A stretch of 45,499 nucleotides of DNA from Streptomyces sp. CB01201 (GTDB taxonomy: Bacteria > Actinomycetota > Actinomycetes > Streptomycetales > Streptomycetaceae). The position numbers and the translations under genes were made by a program. Positions 32,097 to 40,942 of this stretch are shown piece by piece. The stretch is taken from positions 29,625-75,123 of the forward strand of contig NZ_NNBJ01000029.1 of assembly GCF_002803085.1 (NCBI RefSeq), in the 5' to 3' direction. Under the pieces are notes generated by a model. The model was not told the origin of the DNA. It ran no database searches and worked only from the letters and a program-made list of their open reading frames with translations. How positions within the stretch are numbered: the first letter of the stretch is position 1; every line of letters begins with the position of its first letter.

Positions 32097-32133
32097 CGGC
32101 GGACCGCACACGTTTGCCAAGGAGCCGCACACC

Positions 32134-32547
32134 ATGACGCAGCGCACCCTCGTCCTCCTCAAGCCGGACGCCGTCCGCCGCTCGCTGGTCGGCGAGATCA
32201 TCGGCCGCATCGAGCGCAAGGCCGAGTGGCAGATCACCGCGCTTGAGCTGCGCACGCTGGATCAGGACACCCTGGAGCAGCACTACGGAGAGCACAAGGG
32301 CAAGCCCTTCTACGAGCCGCTCGTGGCGTTCATGTCCTCGGGTCCGGTCGTCGCCCTGGTCGTCGAGGGCGAGCGCGTCATCGAGGGAGTACGCCAGTTG
32401 GCGGGTCCCACCGACCCGATCGCGGCGGCCCCCGGCTCCATCCGTGGCGACTTCGGCACCATCGTCCGGGAAAACCTCATCCACGCCTCGGACTCCGAGG
32501 AGTCCGCGGAGCGAGAACTGAAGATTTTCTTCCCGGGCCGCAGCTGA
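32134..32547 (+). CDS. ndk: Nucleoside diphosphate kinase
   Basis: Moves the gamma-phosphate between nucleoside triphosphates and diphosphates through a phosphohistidine. The 137-residue protein has the active-site signature NLIHASDSEESAERE with H117, and the N-terminal TLVLLKPDAVRR. The ATG at 32134 has AAGGAG ten nt upstream. The open frame extends further upstream, but that part lies before the predicted transcript start. A stem-loop follows the gene. Confidence 0.97.
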   Translation: MTQRTLVLLKPDAVRRSLVGEIIGRIERKAEWQITALELRTLDQDTLEQHYGEHKGKPFYEPLVAFMSSGPVVALVVEGERVIEGVRQLAGPTDPIAAAPGSIRGDFGTIVRENLIHASDSEESAERELKIFFPGRS

Positions 32548-32590
32548 CCCGTTTACTGACGCAATGTCAGCCATATAGCGCTCACTACCT

Positions 32591-32619
32591 GGGGCGACCG
32601 AAGGAATTTCGGTCGTCCC
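32591..32619 (+). terminator. Terminator after ndk
   Basis: A 12-bp stem (GGGGCGACCGAA / TTCGGTCGTCCC, with one G-T pair) and loop GGAAT, 43 bp after the ndk stop codon. The rest of 32620-32815 is the mreB upstream region; I see TACGAT (32715-32720) as a possible -10 but no convincing -35. Confidence 0.75.
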
Positions 32620-32815
32620 CGGGCATATGCGGGACGACTTCGGGAACGCATCGCCCCGACACGACGTCACCAATACTGAGGTGGACCACCGCGCCGTGTC
32701 CGTGCAGGCCGGACTACGATGGGCCCTCACGCTCAACGCACCCACCTCGCCGACCTGAGAAGCCGTCAACGCTCGATTAGGGAAGGCCGGACGCATCCTC
32801 ATGGGGAGCAACAAA

Positions 32816-33835
32816 ATGTCGTTCATCGGCCGTGACATGGCTGTCGACCTCGGGACCGCCAACACGCTGGTGTACGTCAGGGGCCGCGGAATCGTCCTGA
32901 ACGAGCCGTCCGTCGTCGCCATCAACACCAACACCGGCGGCATCCTTGCGGTCGGCGCGGAAGCCAAGAAGATGATCGGCCGTACGCCGGGCAACATCGT
33001 CGCCGTACGGCCCCTGAAGGACGGCGTGATCGCCGACTTCGAAATCACCGAGCGGATGCTCCGCTACTTCATCCTGAAGATCCACAAGCGCCGGTACCTG
33101 GCCCGCCCGCGCGTCGTGGTCTGCGTGCCCTCGGGCATCACAGGAGTCGAGCGCCGCGCCGTCATCGAGGCCTCCACCCAGGCGGGCGCCCGCCAGGTGC
33201 ACATCATCGAGGAGCCCATGGCCGCGGCCATCGGCTCGGGTCTGCCGGTCCACGAGGCCACCGGCAACATGGTCGTCGACATCGGCGGCGGCACCACCGA
33301 GGTCGCCGTGATCTCGCTCGGCGGAATCGTCACGGCCCAGTCGATCCGGGTCGCGGGCGACGAGCTCGACAACGCGATCATCCAGCACATCAAGAAGGAG
33401 TACTCGCTCCTGCTCGGTGAGCGGACCGCGGAGCAGATCAAGATCACGATCGGTTCCGCGTACGACCTCGACAAGGACGAGCACACCGAGATCCGCGGCC
33501 GCGACCTCGTCTCCGGCCTGCCGAAGACCGTCGTGATCTCCGCCGCCGAGGTGCGCAAGGCGATCGAGGAACCCGTCAACGCGATCGTCGACGCCGTCAA
33601 GACGACCCTCGACAAGTGCCCGCCGGAACTCTCCGGCGACATCATGGACCGCGGCATCGTGCTCACCGGCGGCGGCGCCCTGCTGCGCGGCCTGGACGAG
33701 CGGCTGCGCCGCGAGACCGGCATGCCGATCCACATCGCCGAGGACCCGCTGGACTCGGTCGCCCTCGGGTCCGGAAAGTGCGTGGAGGAGTTCGAGGCAC
33801 TCCAGCAGGTGCTCGACGCGCAGCCCCGCCGATAG
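32816..33835 (+). CDS. mreB: Rod shape-determining protein MreB
   Basis: A bacterial actin forming membrane-bound filaments that guide wall synthesis; in Streptomyces it acts chiefly in aerial hyphae and spores. The start chosen (MSFIGRDMAVDLGTANTLVY) gives 339 residues with the short membrane-targeting N-terminus, phosphate-binding loops DLGTANT, DIGGGTTEV and LTGGGALLRGL, and EEPMAAAIG. An in-frame ATG at 32801 would add MGSNK. The ATG at 32816 is preferred because GGGGAG lies 8 nt upstream, inside the earlier frame. A terminator-like hairpin separates mreB from mreC. Confidence 0.96.
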   Translation: MSFIGRDMAVDLGTANTLVYVRGRGIVLNEPSVVAINTNTGGILAVGAEAKKMIGRTPGNIVAVRPLKDGVIADFEITERMLRYFILKIHKRRYLARPRVVVCVPSGITGVERRAVIEASTQAGARQVHIIEEPMAAAIGSGLPVHEATGNMVVDIGGGTTEVAVISLGGIVTAQSIRVAGDELDNAIIQHIKKEYSLLLGERTAEQIKITIGSAYDLDKDEHTEIRGRDLVSGLPKTVVISAAEVRKAIEEPVNAIVDAVKTTLDKCPPELSGDIMDRGIVLTGGGALLRGLDERLRRETGMPIHIAEDPLDSVALGSGKCVEEFEALQQVLDAQPRR

Positions 33836-33852
33836 CCCCCCGGGGCCTGCTG

Positions 33853-33888
33853 TCCGCCGTATGGGTCACTGCCGACCCGTACGGCGGA
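33853..33888 (+). terminator. Terminator or attenuator between mreB and mreC
   Basis: A 15-bp stem TCCGCCGTATGGGTC / GACCCGTACGGCGGA (one G-T pair) with a 6-nt loop, 17 bp after the mreB stop codon. TTGATA (33892-33897), a possible -35, follows within 4 bp in an AT-rich stretch, suggesting a separate mreC promoter. Confidence 0.8.
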
Positions 33889-33959
33889 TCGTTGATATAC
33901 AGATCGAAGAGATCTTGTAGATCACCCACATTCCTACGAGGAAGGCACGGCCGCCGCAC

Positions 33960-35084
33960 GTGAGGGACACACGAGAGAGCCGGCTGCTCCTGGTACTGCT
34001 GATCGCCGTGGCGTTCGCGCTGATCACGGTGGACATCAGAGGCGGGGCGAATTCACCGGTGGACGGTGCTCGGCACGCCGCCGCCGCCGTCTTCGGGCCG
34101 GTGGAGAACGGGGTCGCGGCCGCGGTCGACCCGGTCGGCAACGCGATCGGCGCGGTGCGCGACTCCGGCAAGCGCCACGACCGGATCTCCACCCTTCAGG
34201 CCGAGAACGAGGCCCTCAAGCAGAAGCTCGGCAGCGACGCCCGCAACCGCAGCCGCCTGAACCAGCTCGACGCGATGCTGAAGACCGCCGGCGAAGGCCA
34301 GTACGGCATCAAGGCCGCCCAGGTCGTCGCCATAGGAGCGGCCCAGGGCTTCTCCTGGACGGTCACCATCGACGCCGGGTCCAACGACGGCATCAAGCGC
34401 GACATGACGGTCCTCAACGGCGACGGCCTGGTCGGCCGGGTCACCACCGTCGGCCCCTCCACCTCGACCGTGCTGCTCGCCAACGACCCCGACTTCACCG
34501 TCGGCACCCGCATGGAGAGCAGCGACGAGCTGGGCTTCGCCACCGGGCACGGCGACCGCCCGCTGTCGGTCCAGCTCCTCAACGGCAAGGCCAAGGTCAA
34601 CCCCGGCGACCGCCTGGTGACCTTCGGCTCGCAGGCCGACAAGCCGTTCGTGCCCGGCGTCCCCGTCGGCGAGGTCGTCAAGGTCGACCCCTCGGGCGGC
34701 GACCTCACGCGCACCATCTACGTACGCCCCTACGTCGGCTTCACCAAGCTCGACATCGTCGGCGTCGTCGTCCAGGCCCCGCGCACCGACCCGCGCGACC
34801 AGGTGCTGCCCGCCAAGCCCAAGCCGACGCCGATCCCCACGGTCACCGTCACGGCCACCCCGTCCGGGAACCCGACCCCGAACGACCTGGCCAACAACGA
34901 GATCACCAACCCGAACGCGAACGCCAACGGCAACCCCGACCCGAACGCGAAGCCGAACCCGCCCGCCGGCAACGCCAACCCCCCGGCCGGGCAGGCCAAC
35001 CCTCCGAACGGGAACGCCAATCCGAATCCCAACAACGGTGATCCGAACGGCCAAGGCAACGCCAACGCCGACGGCGAGCAGTAG
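33960..35084 (+). CDS. mreC: Rod shape-determining protein MreC
   Basis: A membrane-anchored scaffold of the elongasome that contacts MreB, MreD and penicillin-binding proteins. 374 residues: one N-terminal membrane helix (LLLVLLIAVAFALITVDI, about 9-26), a coiled coil (RISTLQAENEALKQKLGSDARN cut near residue 75-97), then the MreC beta domains (VVAIGAAQGFSWTVTIDAGS, VGRVTTVGPSTSTVLLANDP, RLVTFGSQADKPFVPGVPVG). From ~285 the tail is low complexity, rich in Asn and Pro (NANANGNPDPNAKPNPPAGN). The start is a GTG at 33960. It is followed 12 nt later by mreD. Confidence 0.95.
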   Translation: MRDTRESRLLLVLLIAVAFALITVDIRGGANSPVDGARHAAAAVFGPVENGVAAAVDPVGNAIGAVRDSGKRHDRISTLQAENEALKQKLGSDARNRSRLNQLDAMLKTAGEGQYGIKAAQVVAIGAAQGFSWTVTIDAGSNDGIKRDMTVLNGDGLVGRVTTVGPSTSTVLLANDPDFTVGTRMESSDELGFATGHGDRPLSVQLLNGKAKVNPGDRLVTFGSQADKPFVPGVPVGEVVKVDPSGGDLTRTIYVRPYVGFTKLDIVGVVVQAPRTDPRDQVLPAKPKPTPIPTVTVTATPSGNPTPNDLANNEITNPNANANGNPDPNAKPNPPAGNANPPAGQANPPNGNANPNPNNGDPNGQGNANADGEQ

Positions 35085-35096
35085 GAGCTGATCCAG

Positions 35097-35768
35097 ATGC
35101 GTGTCAACAGGGTCATCCTCTCCGCCGCCCTGGTCGTGATCGCCCTCGTCATCCAGGTGAGCGTCCTCGCCCGCCTCCAACTGCCCGGCGCCGTACCGGA
35201 CCTCGTGCTCCTCACCGTGCTCGGCCTGGCCCTGGTCTACGGCCACCTCGGCGGCGCCTTCGTCGGATTCGGCGCCGGTCTGCTCACCGACCTCGCCCCG
35301 CCCGCCGACCACGCGGCCGGACGCTACGCCCTCGTCCTGTGCGTGATCGGCTATCTCGCGGGGCTCGCCAAGCCCGACCACGGCCGGCTGCGCACCGCGG
35401 CCGGGCCGATGCTGGTCGTGGTCGGCGCGGCCATCGGCTCGACGCTGCTCTACGCCACCGTCGGCGCCCTCGTGGGCGACACCGCGGCCCGCCATGTCGG
35501 CCTGCCCAGCCTGCTGTTCACGGCCACCGTCTACGACCTGCTGCTCGCGCCGTTCACGGTCCCGCTGATCATGGCGATCGCCCGGCGGGCCGAGAACGAT
35601 CCCCTCGGCGAGACCGGCGCCGGCGGCTCCAAGAGCAACATCACCGCCGGCTGGTTCGCCGGCGGCACCGGCCTGCGCATCGGCGGCCAGCGCGGCGGCC
35701 TGCGCGTCAAGGCCGCCAGGAACAGAGCGGCCCGCGCCGGCCGCATCAAGGGCGTCAAGCGTCTGTGA
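35097..35768 (+). CDS. mreD: Rod shape-determining protein MreD
   Basis: A polytopic membrane protein linking MreC to the wall-synthesis complex. 223 residues; about five helices in the first ~165 residues (VILSAALVVIALVIQVSVLA, LVLLTVLGLALVYG, AFVGFGAGLLTDLAPP, PMLVVVGAAIGSTLLYATVG, YDLLLAPFTVPLIMAIAR). The GLLTDLAPP motif is typical of the family. The C-terminal ~55 residues form a Gly- and Arg/Lys-rich cytosolic tail (GGQRGGLRVKAARNRAARAG), longer than in E. coli MreD. AGGAG precedes the ATG. It is followed 19 nt later by the PBP2 gene. Confidence 0.93.
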   Translation: MRVNRVILSAALVVIALVIQVSVLARLQLPGAVPDLVLLTVLGLALVYGHLGGAFVGFGAGLLTDLAPPADHAAGRYALVLCVIGYLAGLAKPDHGRLRTAAGPMLVVVGAAIGSTLLYATVGALVGDTAARHVGLPSLLFTATVYDLLLAPFTVPLIMAIARRAENDPLGETGAGGSKSNITAGWFAGGTGLRIGGQRGGLRVKAARNRAARAGRIKGVKRL

Positions 35769-35787
35769 ACCAGGGGGTCGTCAAGGC

Positions 35788-38013
35788 ATGAGCAACATTC
35801 CCGAGACCGGCCGCACCCCCCGGGTGCAGATCCGGCTCGTCATCATCCAGGTCCTGGTCTTCTCGCTGCTGCTCACGCTGGGCGGCCGCCTGTGGTACTT
35901 GCAGATCCGCAACGGCCAGGAGTACGAGGACGAGGCGAAGAACAACCACGTCCAGCAGGTCGTCCAGCCCGCCGTGCGCGGCTCGATCCTGGACGCCCGG
36001 GGCGTGCCGCTGGCCGACAACGAGACCCGTCTGGTGGTCTCGGCCTCGCGCACCGACCTGTCGAAGATGCCGGACCGGGGCAAGGCCGTCCTGACCCGGC
36101 TGGCCGGAGTGCTCGGCATGAAGCCGCAGGACGTCATGGACAAGGTCAGGCTCTGCGACGCCAAGACGCCCAAGCCGTGCTGGAACGGCTCGCCGTACCA
36201 GCCGATCCCGGTGACCGACAAGGCGACCACCCAGCAGGCCCTGCAGATCCGCGAACGCTCCGAGGACTTCCCCGGCATCACCGCCGACCCCACGGCCGTA
36301 CGCCGCTACCCCGCGCCCGGCAAGGCCAACACCTCCCAGGTGCTCGGCTACCTCTCGCCCGTCACCGACGACGAGATCACCAAGGCGAAGGACAGCGATT
36401 CGCCCTACCTGCGCTCCGACCAGGTGGGCCGCTCGGGCCTTGAGCGCACGTACGACAAGCAGTTGCGGGGCAAGGCCGGTGTCACCCGGTACGAGGTCGA
36501 CAACCTCGGGCGGGTCATCGGGCAGGCGCAGAGCGACAAGGCGCAGCCCGGCGCGAATGTCGTGACGTCGATAGACGCACGGGTGCAGGCGGTCGCCGAG
36601 TACGAGCTGGACTACGCGATGAAGGAGGCCCGCCAGCAGTTCGACAAGATCACGAACGAGAACTACAAGGCGGACTCCGGCGCGGTCGTGGTCATGGAGG
36701 CCAAGACCGGCCGCGTCGTCGCGATGGCCTCGGCGCCGACCTACGACCCGAACGTGTGGGTCGGCGGGATCTCCGCCAAGGACTACCAGGCGCTCACCGG
36801 CAAGGACAGCGACTACCCGTTGCTGAACCGGGCCATACAGGGTCAGGCCGCGCCCGGTTCGACGTTCAAGGTGGTCTCCACGGCCGCCGCCGTCGAGGCC
36901 GGTTACAAGTGGGACGGCGGCTACCCCTGCACCAGCTCGTACTCCGTGGGCGGGCAGGTCTTCAAGAACTTCGAGGGCGAGAGCTTCGGCCCGATCTCGT
37001 TGGGCCGCGCTCTGGAGGTGTCCTGCGACACCGTGTTCTACGGGCTCGCCGACAACGAGTGGAAGAAGGACGGCGGGATCAACCCGAAGAAGGGTCAGCC
37101 CAATGACTACTTCTACAAGGCGGCCCACCAGTTCGGCCTCGGCAAGGTCACCGGCGTCGACCTGCCCAACGAGGTCACCGGCCGCGTCCCCGACCGGCAG
37201 TGGAAGGAAGCCCTCTTCGCGTCCATGAAGGACAGCTGGTGCAAGACCGGCAAGAAGGACGGCACCTACGTCGAGAAGATCTCGTACGAGAACTGCCTCG
37301 AAGGCAACAAGATGCGCGAGGGCGACTCGATCAACTACTCCATCGGCCAGGGCGACACCCTCGTCACGCCGATCCAGGAGGCCATGATCTACGGGGCGAT
37401 CGCCAACGGCGGCACCATGCACGCCCCGACCATCGGCAAGGCGATCATCAGCGCCGACGGCAAGTCCGTGCAGGAGATCAAGCCGAAGGTCAACGGAAAG
37501 CTGCCGGTCACCCAGGCCACCCTCGACGGCTTCAACAAGGCCCTCGCGGGCGTCGTCACCAGCGGTACCGCCGCCTGGAAGTTCCAGGGCTGGCCGCAGG
37601 ACAAGATCGAACTGCACGCCAAGACCGGCACCGCCGAGGTCTACGGCAAGCAGACCACCTCCTGGCTCGCCACGTACTCCAAGGACTACACGGTCGTCAT
37701 GACGATCGCCCAGGCCGGTACGGGTTCCGGCGCCTCCGGTGAGGCCGTGCGCAAGATCTACGAGGCGATGTACGGCATCGACGACGCCGGCCACCAGGAC
37801 CTCAAGCGCGCCATGCTCCCCGAGCCCGAGAAGTCCCTGCCCAAGATCCAGCCCGACGGCTCCATCGACGCGCCGACGGTCGCCGCCTACGACCCGAACG
37901 CCGGCAAGACCAAGGACAAGCAGCAGCCCGGCGGCCAGCAGCCCAACGGCCAGCAGCAGCCGGCCAACCCGCCGGCGACCAACGCCGACAACCGCAACCC
38001 GCGGAGGGACTAG
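35788..38013 (+). CDS. mrdA: Penicillin-binding protein 2 (class B transpeptidase)
   Basis: A monofunctional peptidoglycan transpeptidase of the elongation/sporulation complex, working with the RodA glycosyltransferase encoded next. 741 residues: one N-terminal membrane helix (LVIIQVLVFSLLLTLGGRLW, about 17-36), the pedestal domain (RGSILDARGVPLADN), then the penicillin-binding domain with SxxK at S358-K361 (PGSTFK), SxD at S412-D414 (SCDT) and KTG at 612-614 (AKTGTAEV). SxD in place of SxN matches E. coli PBP2. The C-terminal ~70 residues are Gln/Pro/Asn-rich and likely disordered. It is 4 bp from rodA. Confidence 0.95.
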   Translation: MSNIPETGRTPRVQIRLVIIQVLVFSLLLTLGGRLWYLQIRNGQEYEDEAKNNHVQQVVQPAVRGSILDARGVPLADNETRLVVSASRTDLSKMPDRGKAVLTRLAGVLGMKPQDVMDKVRLCDAKTPKPCWNGSPYQPIPVTDKATTQQALQIRERSEDFPGITADPTAVRRYPAPGKANTSQVLGYLSPVTDDEITKAKDSDSPYLRSDQVGRSGLERTYDKQLRGKAGVTRYEVDNLGRVIGQAQSDKAQPGANVVTSIDARVQAVAEYELDYAMKEARQQFDKITNENYKADSGAVVVMEAKTGRVVAMASAPTYDPNVWVGGISAKDYQALTGKDSDYPLLNRAIQGQAAPGSTFKVVSTAAAVEAGYKWDGGYPCTSSYSVGGQVFKNFEGESFGPISLGRALEVSCDTVFYGLADNEWKKDGGINPKKGQPNDYFYKAAHQFGLGKVTGVDLPNEVTGRVPDRQWKEALFASMKDSWCKTGKKDGTYVEKISYENCLEGNKMREGDSINYSIGQGDTLVTPIQEAMIYGAIANGGTMHAPTIGKAIISADGKSVQEIKPKVNGKLPVTQATLDGFNKALAGVVTSGTAAWKFQGWPQDKIELHAKTGTAEVYGKQTTSWLATYSKDYTVVMTIAQAGTGSGASGEAVRKIYEAMYGIDDAGHQDLKRAMLPEPEKSLPKIQPDGSIDAPTVAAYDPNAGKTKDKQQPGGQQPNGQQQPANPPATNADNRNPRRD

Positions 38014-38017
38014 CGCC

Positions 38018-39211
38018 ATGGCAGGTTTCTCCGTCCCGCGCTACGCCCCCAAGGAGCGCGGCGCCTTCGCCAAGCTGACCGCCCGCGACTCGGTGGTGCG
38101 CCGGCTCGACTGGCCGCTGCTGCTCGCGGCCCTCGCGCTCTGCTTCATCGGCTCGCTCCTGGTGTGGTCCGCCACCCGCAACCGCACCAACATCAACCAG
38201 GGCGACCCGTACTACTTCCTGATCCGGCACGCCATGAACGCCGGCATCGGGCTCTGCCTGATGATCGGCACCATCTGGCTCGGCCACCGCACCCTGCGCG
38301 GCGCGGTGCCCATCCTGTACGGGCTCTCCATCCTGCTGCTGCTCGCGGTGCTCTCGCCGCTCGGCGCCACCGTCAACGGCGCGCACTCCTGGATCGTGCT
38401 CGGCGGCGGATTCTCCCTCCAGCCCTCCGAGTTCGCGAAGATCGCGATCATCCTGTGCATGGCGATGCTGCTCGCCGCCCGCGTCGACGCCGGCGACCAG
38501 CCGCACCCCGACCACCGCACCGTGATGAAGGCCCTCGGCCTCGCGACGATCCCGATCGGCTGCATCATGCTGATGCCCGACCTCGGATCCACCATGGTCA
38601 TCGTGGTGATCATCCTCGGCGTGCTGCTGTCCTCCGGCGCCTCCAACCGCTGGATCTTCGGGCTGCTCGGCGCGGGCGTGGTCGGCGCGGTCCTCGTCGC
38701 CGCCCTCGGGATACTGGACAAGTACCAGATCAACCGCTTCGCGGCCTTCGCCAACCCCAACCTCGACCCGGCCGGCGTCGGCTACAACACCGGCCAGGCC
38801 AGGATCGCGATCGGCTCCGGCGGACTGACCGGCACCGGGCTCTTCAAGGGCTCCCAGACCACCGGCCAGTTCGTGCCCGAACAGCAGACGGACTTCGTGT
38901 TCACCGTCGCCGGAGAGGAACTCGGCTTCGTCGGCGCGGGCCTGATCATCGTGCTCATCGGCGTCATCCTGTGGCGGGCCTGCCGCATCGCCCGCGAGAC
39001 GACCGAGCTGTACGGCACCATCGTCGCCGCCGGCATCATCGCCTGGTTCGCCTTCCAGTCCTTCGAGAACATCGGCATGACGCTCGGCATCATGCCGGTC
39101 GCCGGCATCCCGCTGCCCTTCGTCTCCTACGGAGGGTCCTCCATGTTCGCGGTGTGGGTCGCCATAGGGCTGCTCCAGTCGATCCGGGTGCAGCGGCCCA
39201 TAACGGCATAG
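38018..39211 (+). CDS. rodA: RodA-family peptidoglycan glycosyltransferase (SEDS)
   Basis: Polymerises lipid II glycan strands together with the class B PBP encoded just upstream; the homologue in S. coelicolor was called sfr. 397 residues with ~10 membrane helices and SEDS signatures: LGGGFSLQPSEFAKIA, MLMPDLGSTMV, VPEQQTDFVFTVAGEELGFV and PFVSYGGSSM. The real start is the ATG at 38018, behind GGAGGGA and 4 bp after the mrdA stop codon. The open frame to 37739 lies wholly within mrdA and is not used. A terminator follows at 39220. Confidence 0.96.
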   Translation: MAGFSVPRYAPKERGAFAKLTARDSVVRRLDWPLLLAALALCFIGSLLVWSATRNRTNINQGDPYYFLIRHAMNAGIGLCLMIGTIWLGHRTLRGAVPILYGLSILLLLAVLSPLGATVNGAHSWIVLGGGFSLQPSEFAKIAIILCMAMLLAARVDAGDQPHPDHRTVMKALGLATIPIGCIMLMPDLGSTMVIVVIILGVLLSSGASNRWIFGLLGAGVVGAVLVAALGILDKYQINRFAAFANPNLDPAGVGYNTGQARIAIGSGGLTGTGLFKGSQTTGQFVPEQQTDFVFTVAGEELGFVGAGLIIVLIGVILWRACRIARETTELYGTIVAAGIIAWFAFQSFENIGMTLGIMPVAGIPLPFVSYGGSSMFAVWVAIGLLQSIRVQRPITA

Positions 39212-39219
39212 CGGGCGGC

Positions 39220-39255
39220 GGCGCCGGACCGGCGGAGGTCGGCCGGTCCGGCGCC
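39220..39255 (+). terminator. Terminator of the mre-rodA cluster
   Basis: A perfect 14-bp stem (GGCGCCGGACCGGC / GCCGGTCCGGCGCC) with an 8-nt loop, 9 bp after the rodA stop codon. Confidence 0.88.
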
Positions 39256-39279
39256 CTGCCGCCGGGCGCCGATCGCGTC

Positions 39280-39285
39280 TAGGGT
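39280..39285 (+). promoter_or_regulatory. -10 box TAGGGT of the CYTH-CHAD gene, leaderless
   Basis: TAGGGT is followed by 6 nt and the ATG at 39292. No Shine-Dalgarno is present. The left flank is the terminator stem-loop, so any -35 would overlap it. Confidence 0.5.
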
Positions 39286-39291
39286 CGGTAC

Positions 39292-40848
39292 ATGGCGGAC
39301 ACGAAGCGCGAGATCGAGCGGAAATTCGAGTTCCCCACCTCGGACGGGGCCCCGGCCCGGCTCCCCGACCTCACCAGAGTCCCCGGCATCGCACGCGTCG
39401 TCGGCCAGGGTGCCGTCGACCTCGACGCCGTCTACTACGACACCCCGGACCTGCGCCTGGACGCCGACTCGATCACCCTGCGCCGCAGAACGGGCGGCGC
39501 CGACGCCGGCTGGCACCTGAAGTTCCCGGTCGCCAAGGGCATCCGCGACGAAGTGCGCGCCCCGCTCTGCGAGGCAACTCCGCCGGAGCTCTCCGCCCTG
39601 CTGCGCTCCCGCGTCCGCGAAGCCCAACTCGCCCCCGTCGTACGGCTGTTGTCGTCCCGGGCCGTCTCCCATCTGCTGGCCGACGACGGCACCGCGCTCG
39701 CCGAGCTCAGCGTCGACACCGTCCGCGCCCAAGGGCTCGCCGAGGGCGCCTCCAGCACCGCCTGGACCGAGATCGAGGTCGAGCTGGCCGACGGCGTCCA
39801 CGACGAGAGCATCCTGGACGGTGTGGAGAAACACCTGCGCAAGGCGGGCATCCGGCCCTCCGCGAGCGCCTCCAAACTCGCCCGCGCGCTGCGCGAGACG
39901 GCCCCGCCGAAGCCGCCCGCCGGCGACCGCGGCAAGGACACCGGGCCCGCCGACGGCACCGCCGGCGCCGAAGTCCTCGGCTATCTGCGCCGCCAGCGCG
40001 ACGCGCTGGTCGCCCACGACCCGGCCGTACGCCGTGAACTGCCCGACGCCGTCCACCAGATGCGGGTCGCCACCCGCCGGCTGCGCAGCGCGTTCAAGTC
40101 GTACGCCAAGGTCATCGACCGGTCCGTCACCGACCCCGTCGGCGAGGAACTCAAATGGCTCGCGGGCGAACTCGGCATCGACCGCGACCGGGAAGTCCTC
40201 ACCGGGCGCCTGCGCTCCCACATCGATGCCCTGCCCGTGACCCTGCTGCTCGGCCCGGTCCGCGCCCGTCTGCGGATCTGGAGCGCCGACCGCGGCACCG
40301 GCGCCCGGCACCGCACCCTCGGCGTCCTCGACTCCGAGCGCTACCTCACCCTGCTCGACACCCTCGACGCCCTGCTCGCCGACCCGCCCCTGCGCCCGGC
40401 CGCCGCCCGGCCCGCCGCCGACGTCCTGCCCAGCGCCGTGCTCAAGGACCACCGGCGCCTCGCGGGACGCATCCGCACCGCGCTCGACCTCGCCCCGGGC
40501 CACGCCCGCGACCTCGCCCTGCACGAGGCCCGCAAGGCCGCCAAACGCGCCCGGTACGCCGCCGAGGCCGCGACCCCCGCGCTCGGCGGGCCCGCCAAGA
40601 AGCTCGCCCGGCGCGTCAAGGCCGTACAGAGCCTGCTCGGCGACCACCAGGACGGCGTGGTCGCCCGCGACGCCCTGCGGCTGCTGGCCGCCCGCGCCCA
40701 CGCGGCCGGCGAGTCCGCGTTCACCTGGGGACTGGTGTACGGCAGGGAGGAGGCGGCGGCCGCGCTGAGCGAACGCAGGCTGCCCGAGGTGTGGGCCCGC
40801 GCGTCCCGGCCGAAGCTCCGCGCGCGCCTGAGGACCGCCGGCTCCTGA
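39292..40848 (+). CDS. CYTH and CHAD domain protein
   Basis: A 518-residue two-domain protein. The N-terminal CYTH domain (~1-205) starts with the ExExK signature (E7-I-E9-R-K11) and has the basic and acidic tunnel residues of triphosphate-binding enzymes (ITLRRRTGG, WHLKFPV, ELSVDTV, WTEIEVEL). The C-terminal CHAD domain (~220-510) is helical and rich in conserved His and Arg (VHQMRVATRRLRSAFKSY, LHEARKAAKRARYAAEA, LGDHQDGVVARDAL) and binds inorganic polyphosphate. Triphosphatase activity or polyphosphate association is therefore likely, but the substrate is unproven. It is monocistronic, between a terminator and the next promoter. Confidence 0.93.
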   Translation: MADTKREIERKFEFPTSDGAPARLPDLTRVPGIARVVGQGAVDLDAVYYDTPDLRLDADSITLRRRTGGADAGWHLKFPVAKGIRDEVRAPLCEATPPELSALLRSRVREAQLAPVVRLLSSRAVSHLLADDGTALAELSVDTVRAQGLAEGASSTAWTEIEVELADGVHDESILDGVEKHLRKAGIRPSASASKLARALRETAPPKPPAGDRGKDTGPADGTAGAEVLGYLRRQRDALVAHDPAVRRELPDAVHQMRVATRRLRSAFKSYAKVIDRSVTDPVGEELKWLAGELGIDRDREVLTGRLRSHIDALPVTLLLGPVRARLRIWSADRGTGARHRTLGVLDSERYLTLLDTLDALLADPPLRPAAARPAADVLPSAVLKDHRRLAGRIRTALDLAPGHARDLALHEARKAAKRARYAAEAATPALGGPAKKLARRVKAVQSLLGDHQDGVVARDALRLLAARAHAAGESAFTWGLVYGREEAAAALSERRLPEVWARASRPKLRARLRTAGS

Positions 40849-40880
40849 TCGCCCGGCCGGCGGCGGCCCATCGACGTGCG

Positions 40881-40922
40881 AGGGGGCGACCCGGCTCGCG
40901 TTACGCTAGAGAGTCGCCCCCT
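40881..40922. promoter_or_regulatory. Inverted repeat around the putative -10 of the radical SAM gene
   Basis: AGGGGGCGAC (40881-40890) and GTCGCCCCCT (40913-40922) form a perfect 10-bp inverted repeat whose 22-bp centre contains TACGCT (40902-40907), a -10 candidate. It may be an operator, or it may partly be a transcript-end hairpin of the gene before. Confidence 0.4.
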
Positions 40923-40942
40923 GCCAGCCCACGAAGGTCGAG

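Noticed and set aside
32801..32815. mreB start at the ATG 32801 (MGSNKMSFIGRD)
   Set aside because: Not excluded, but the purine-rich GGGGAG lies after it and fits the ATG at 32816; 32816 is used.
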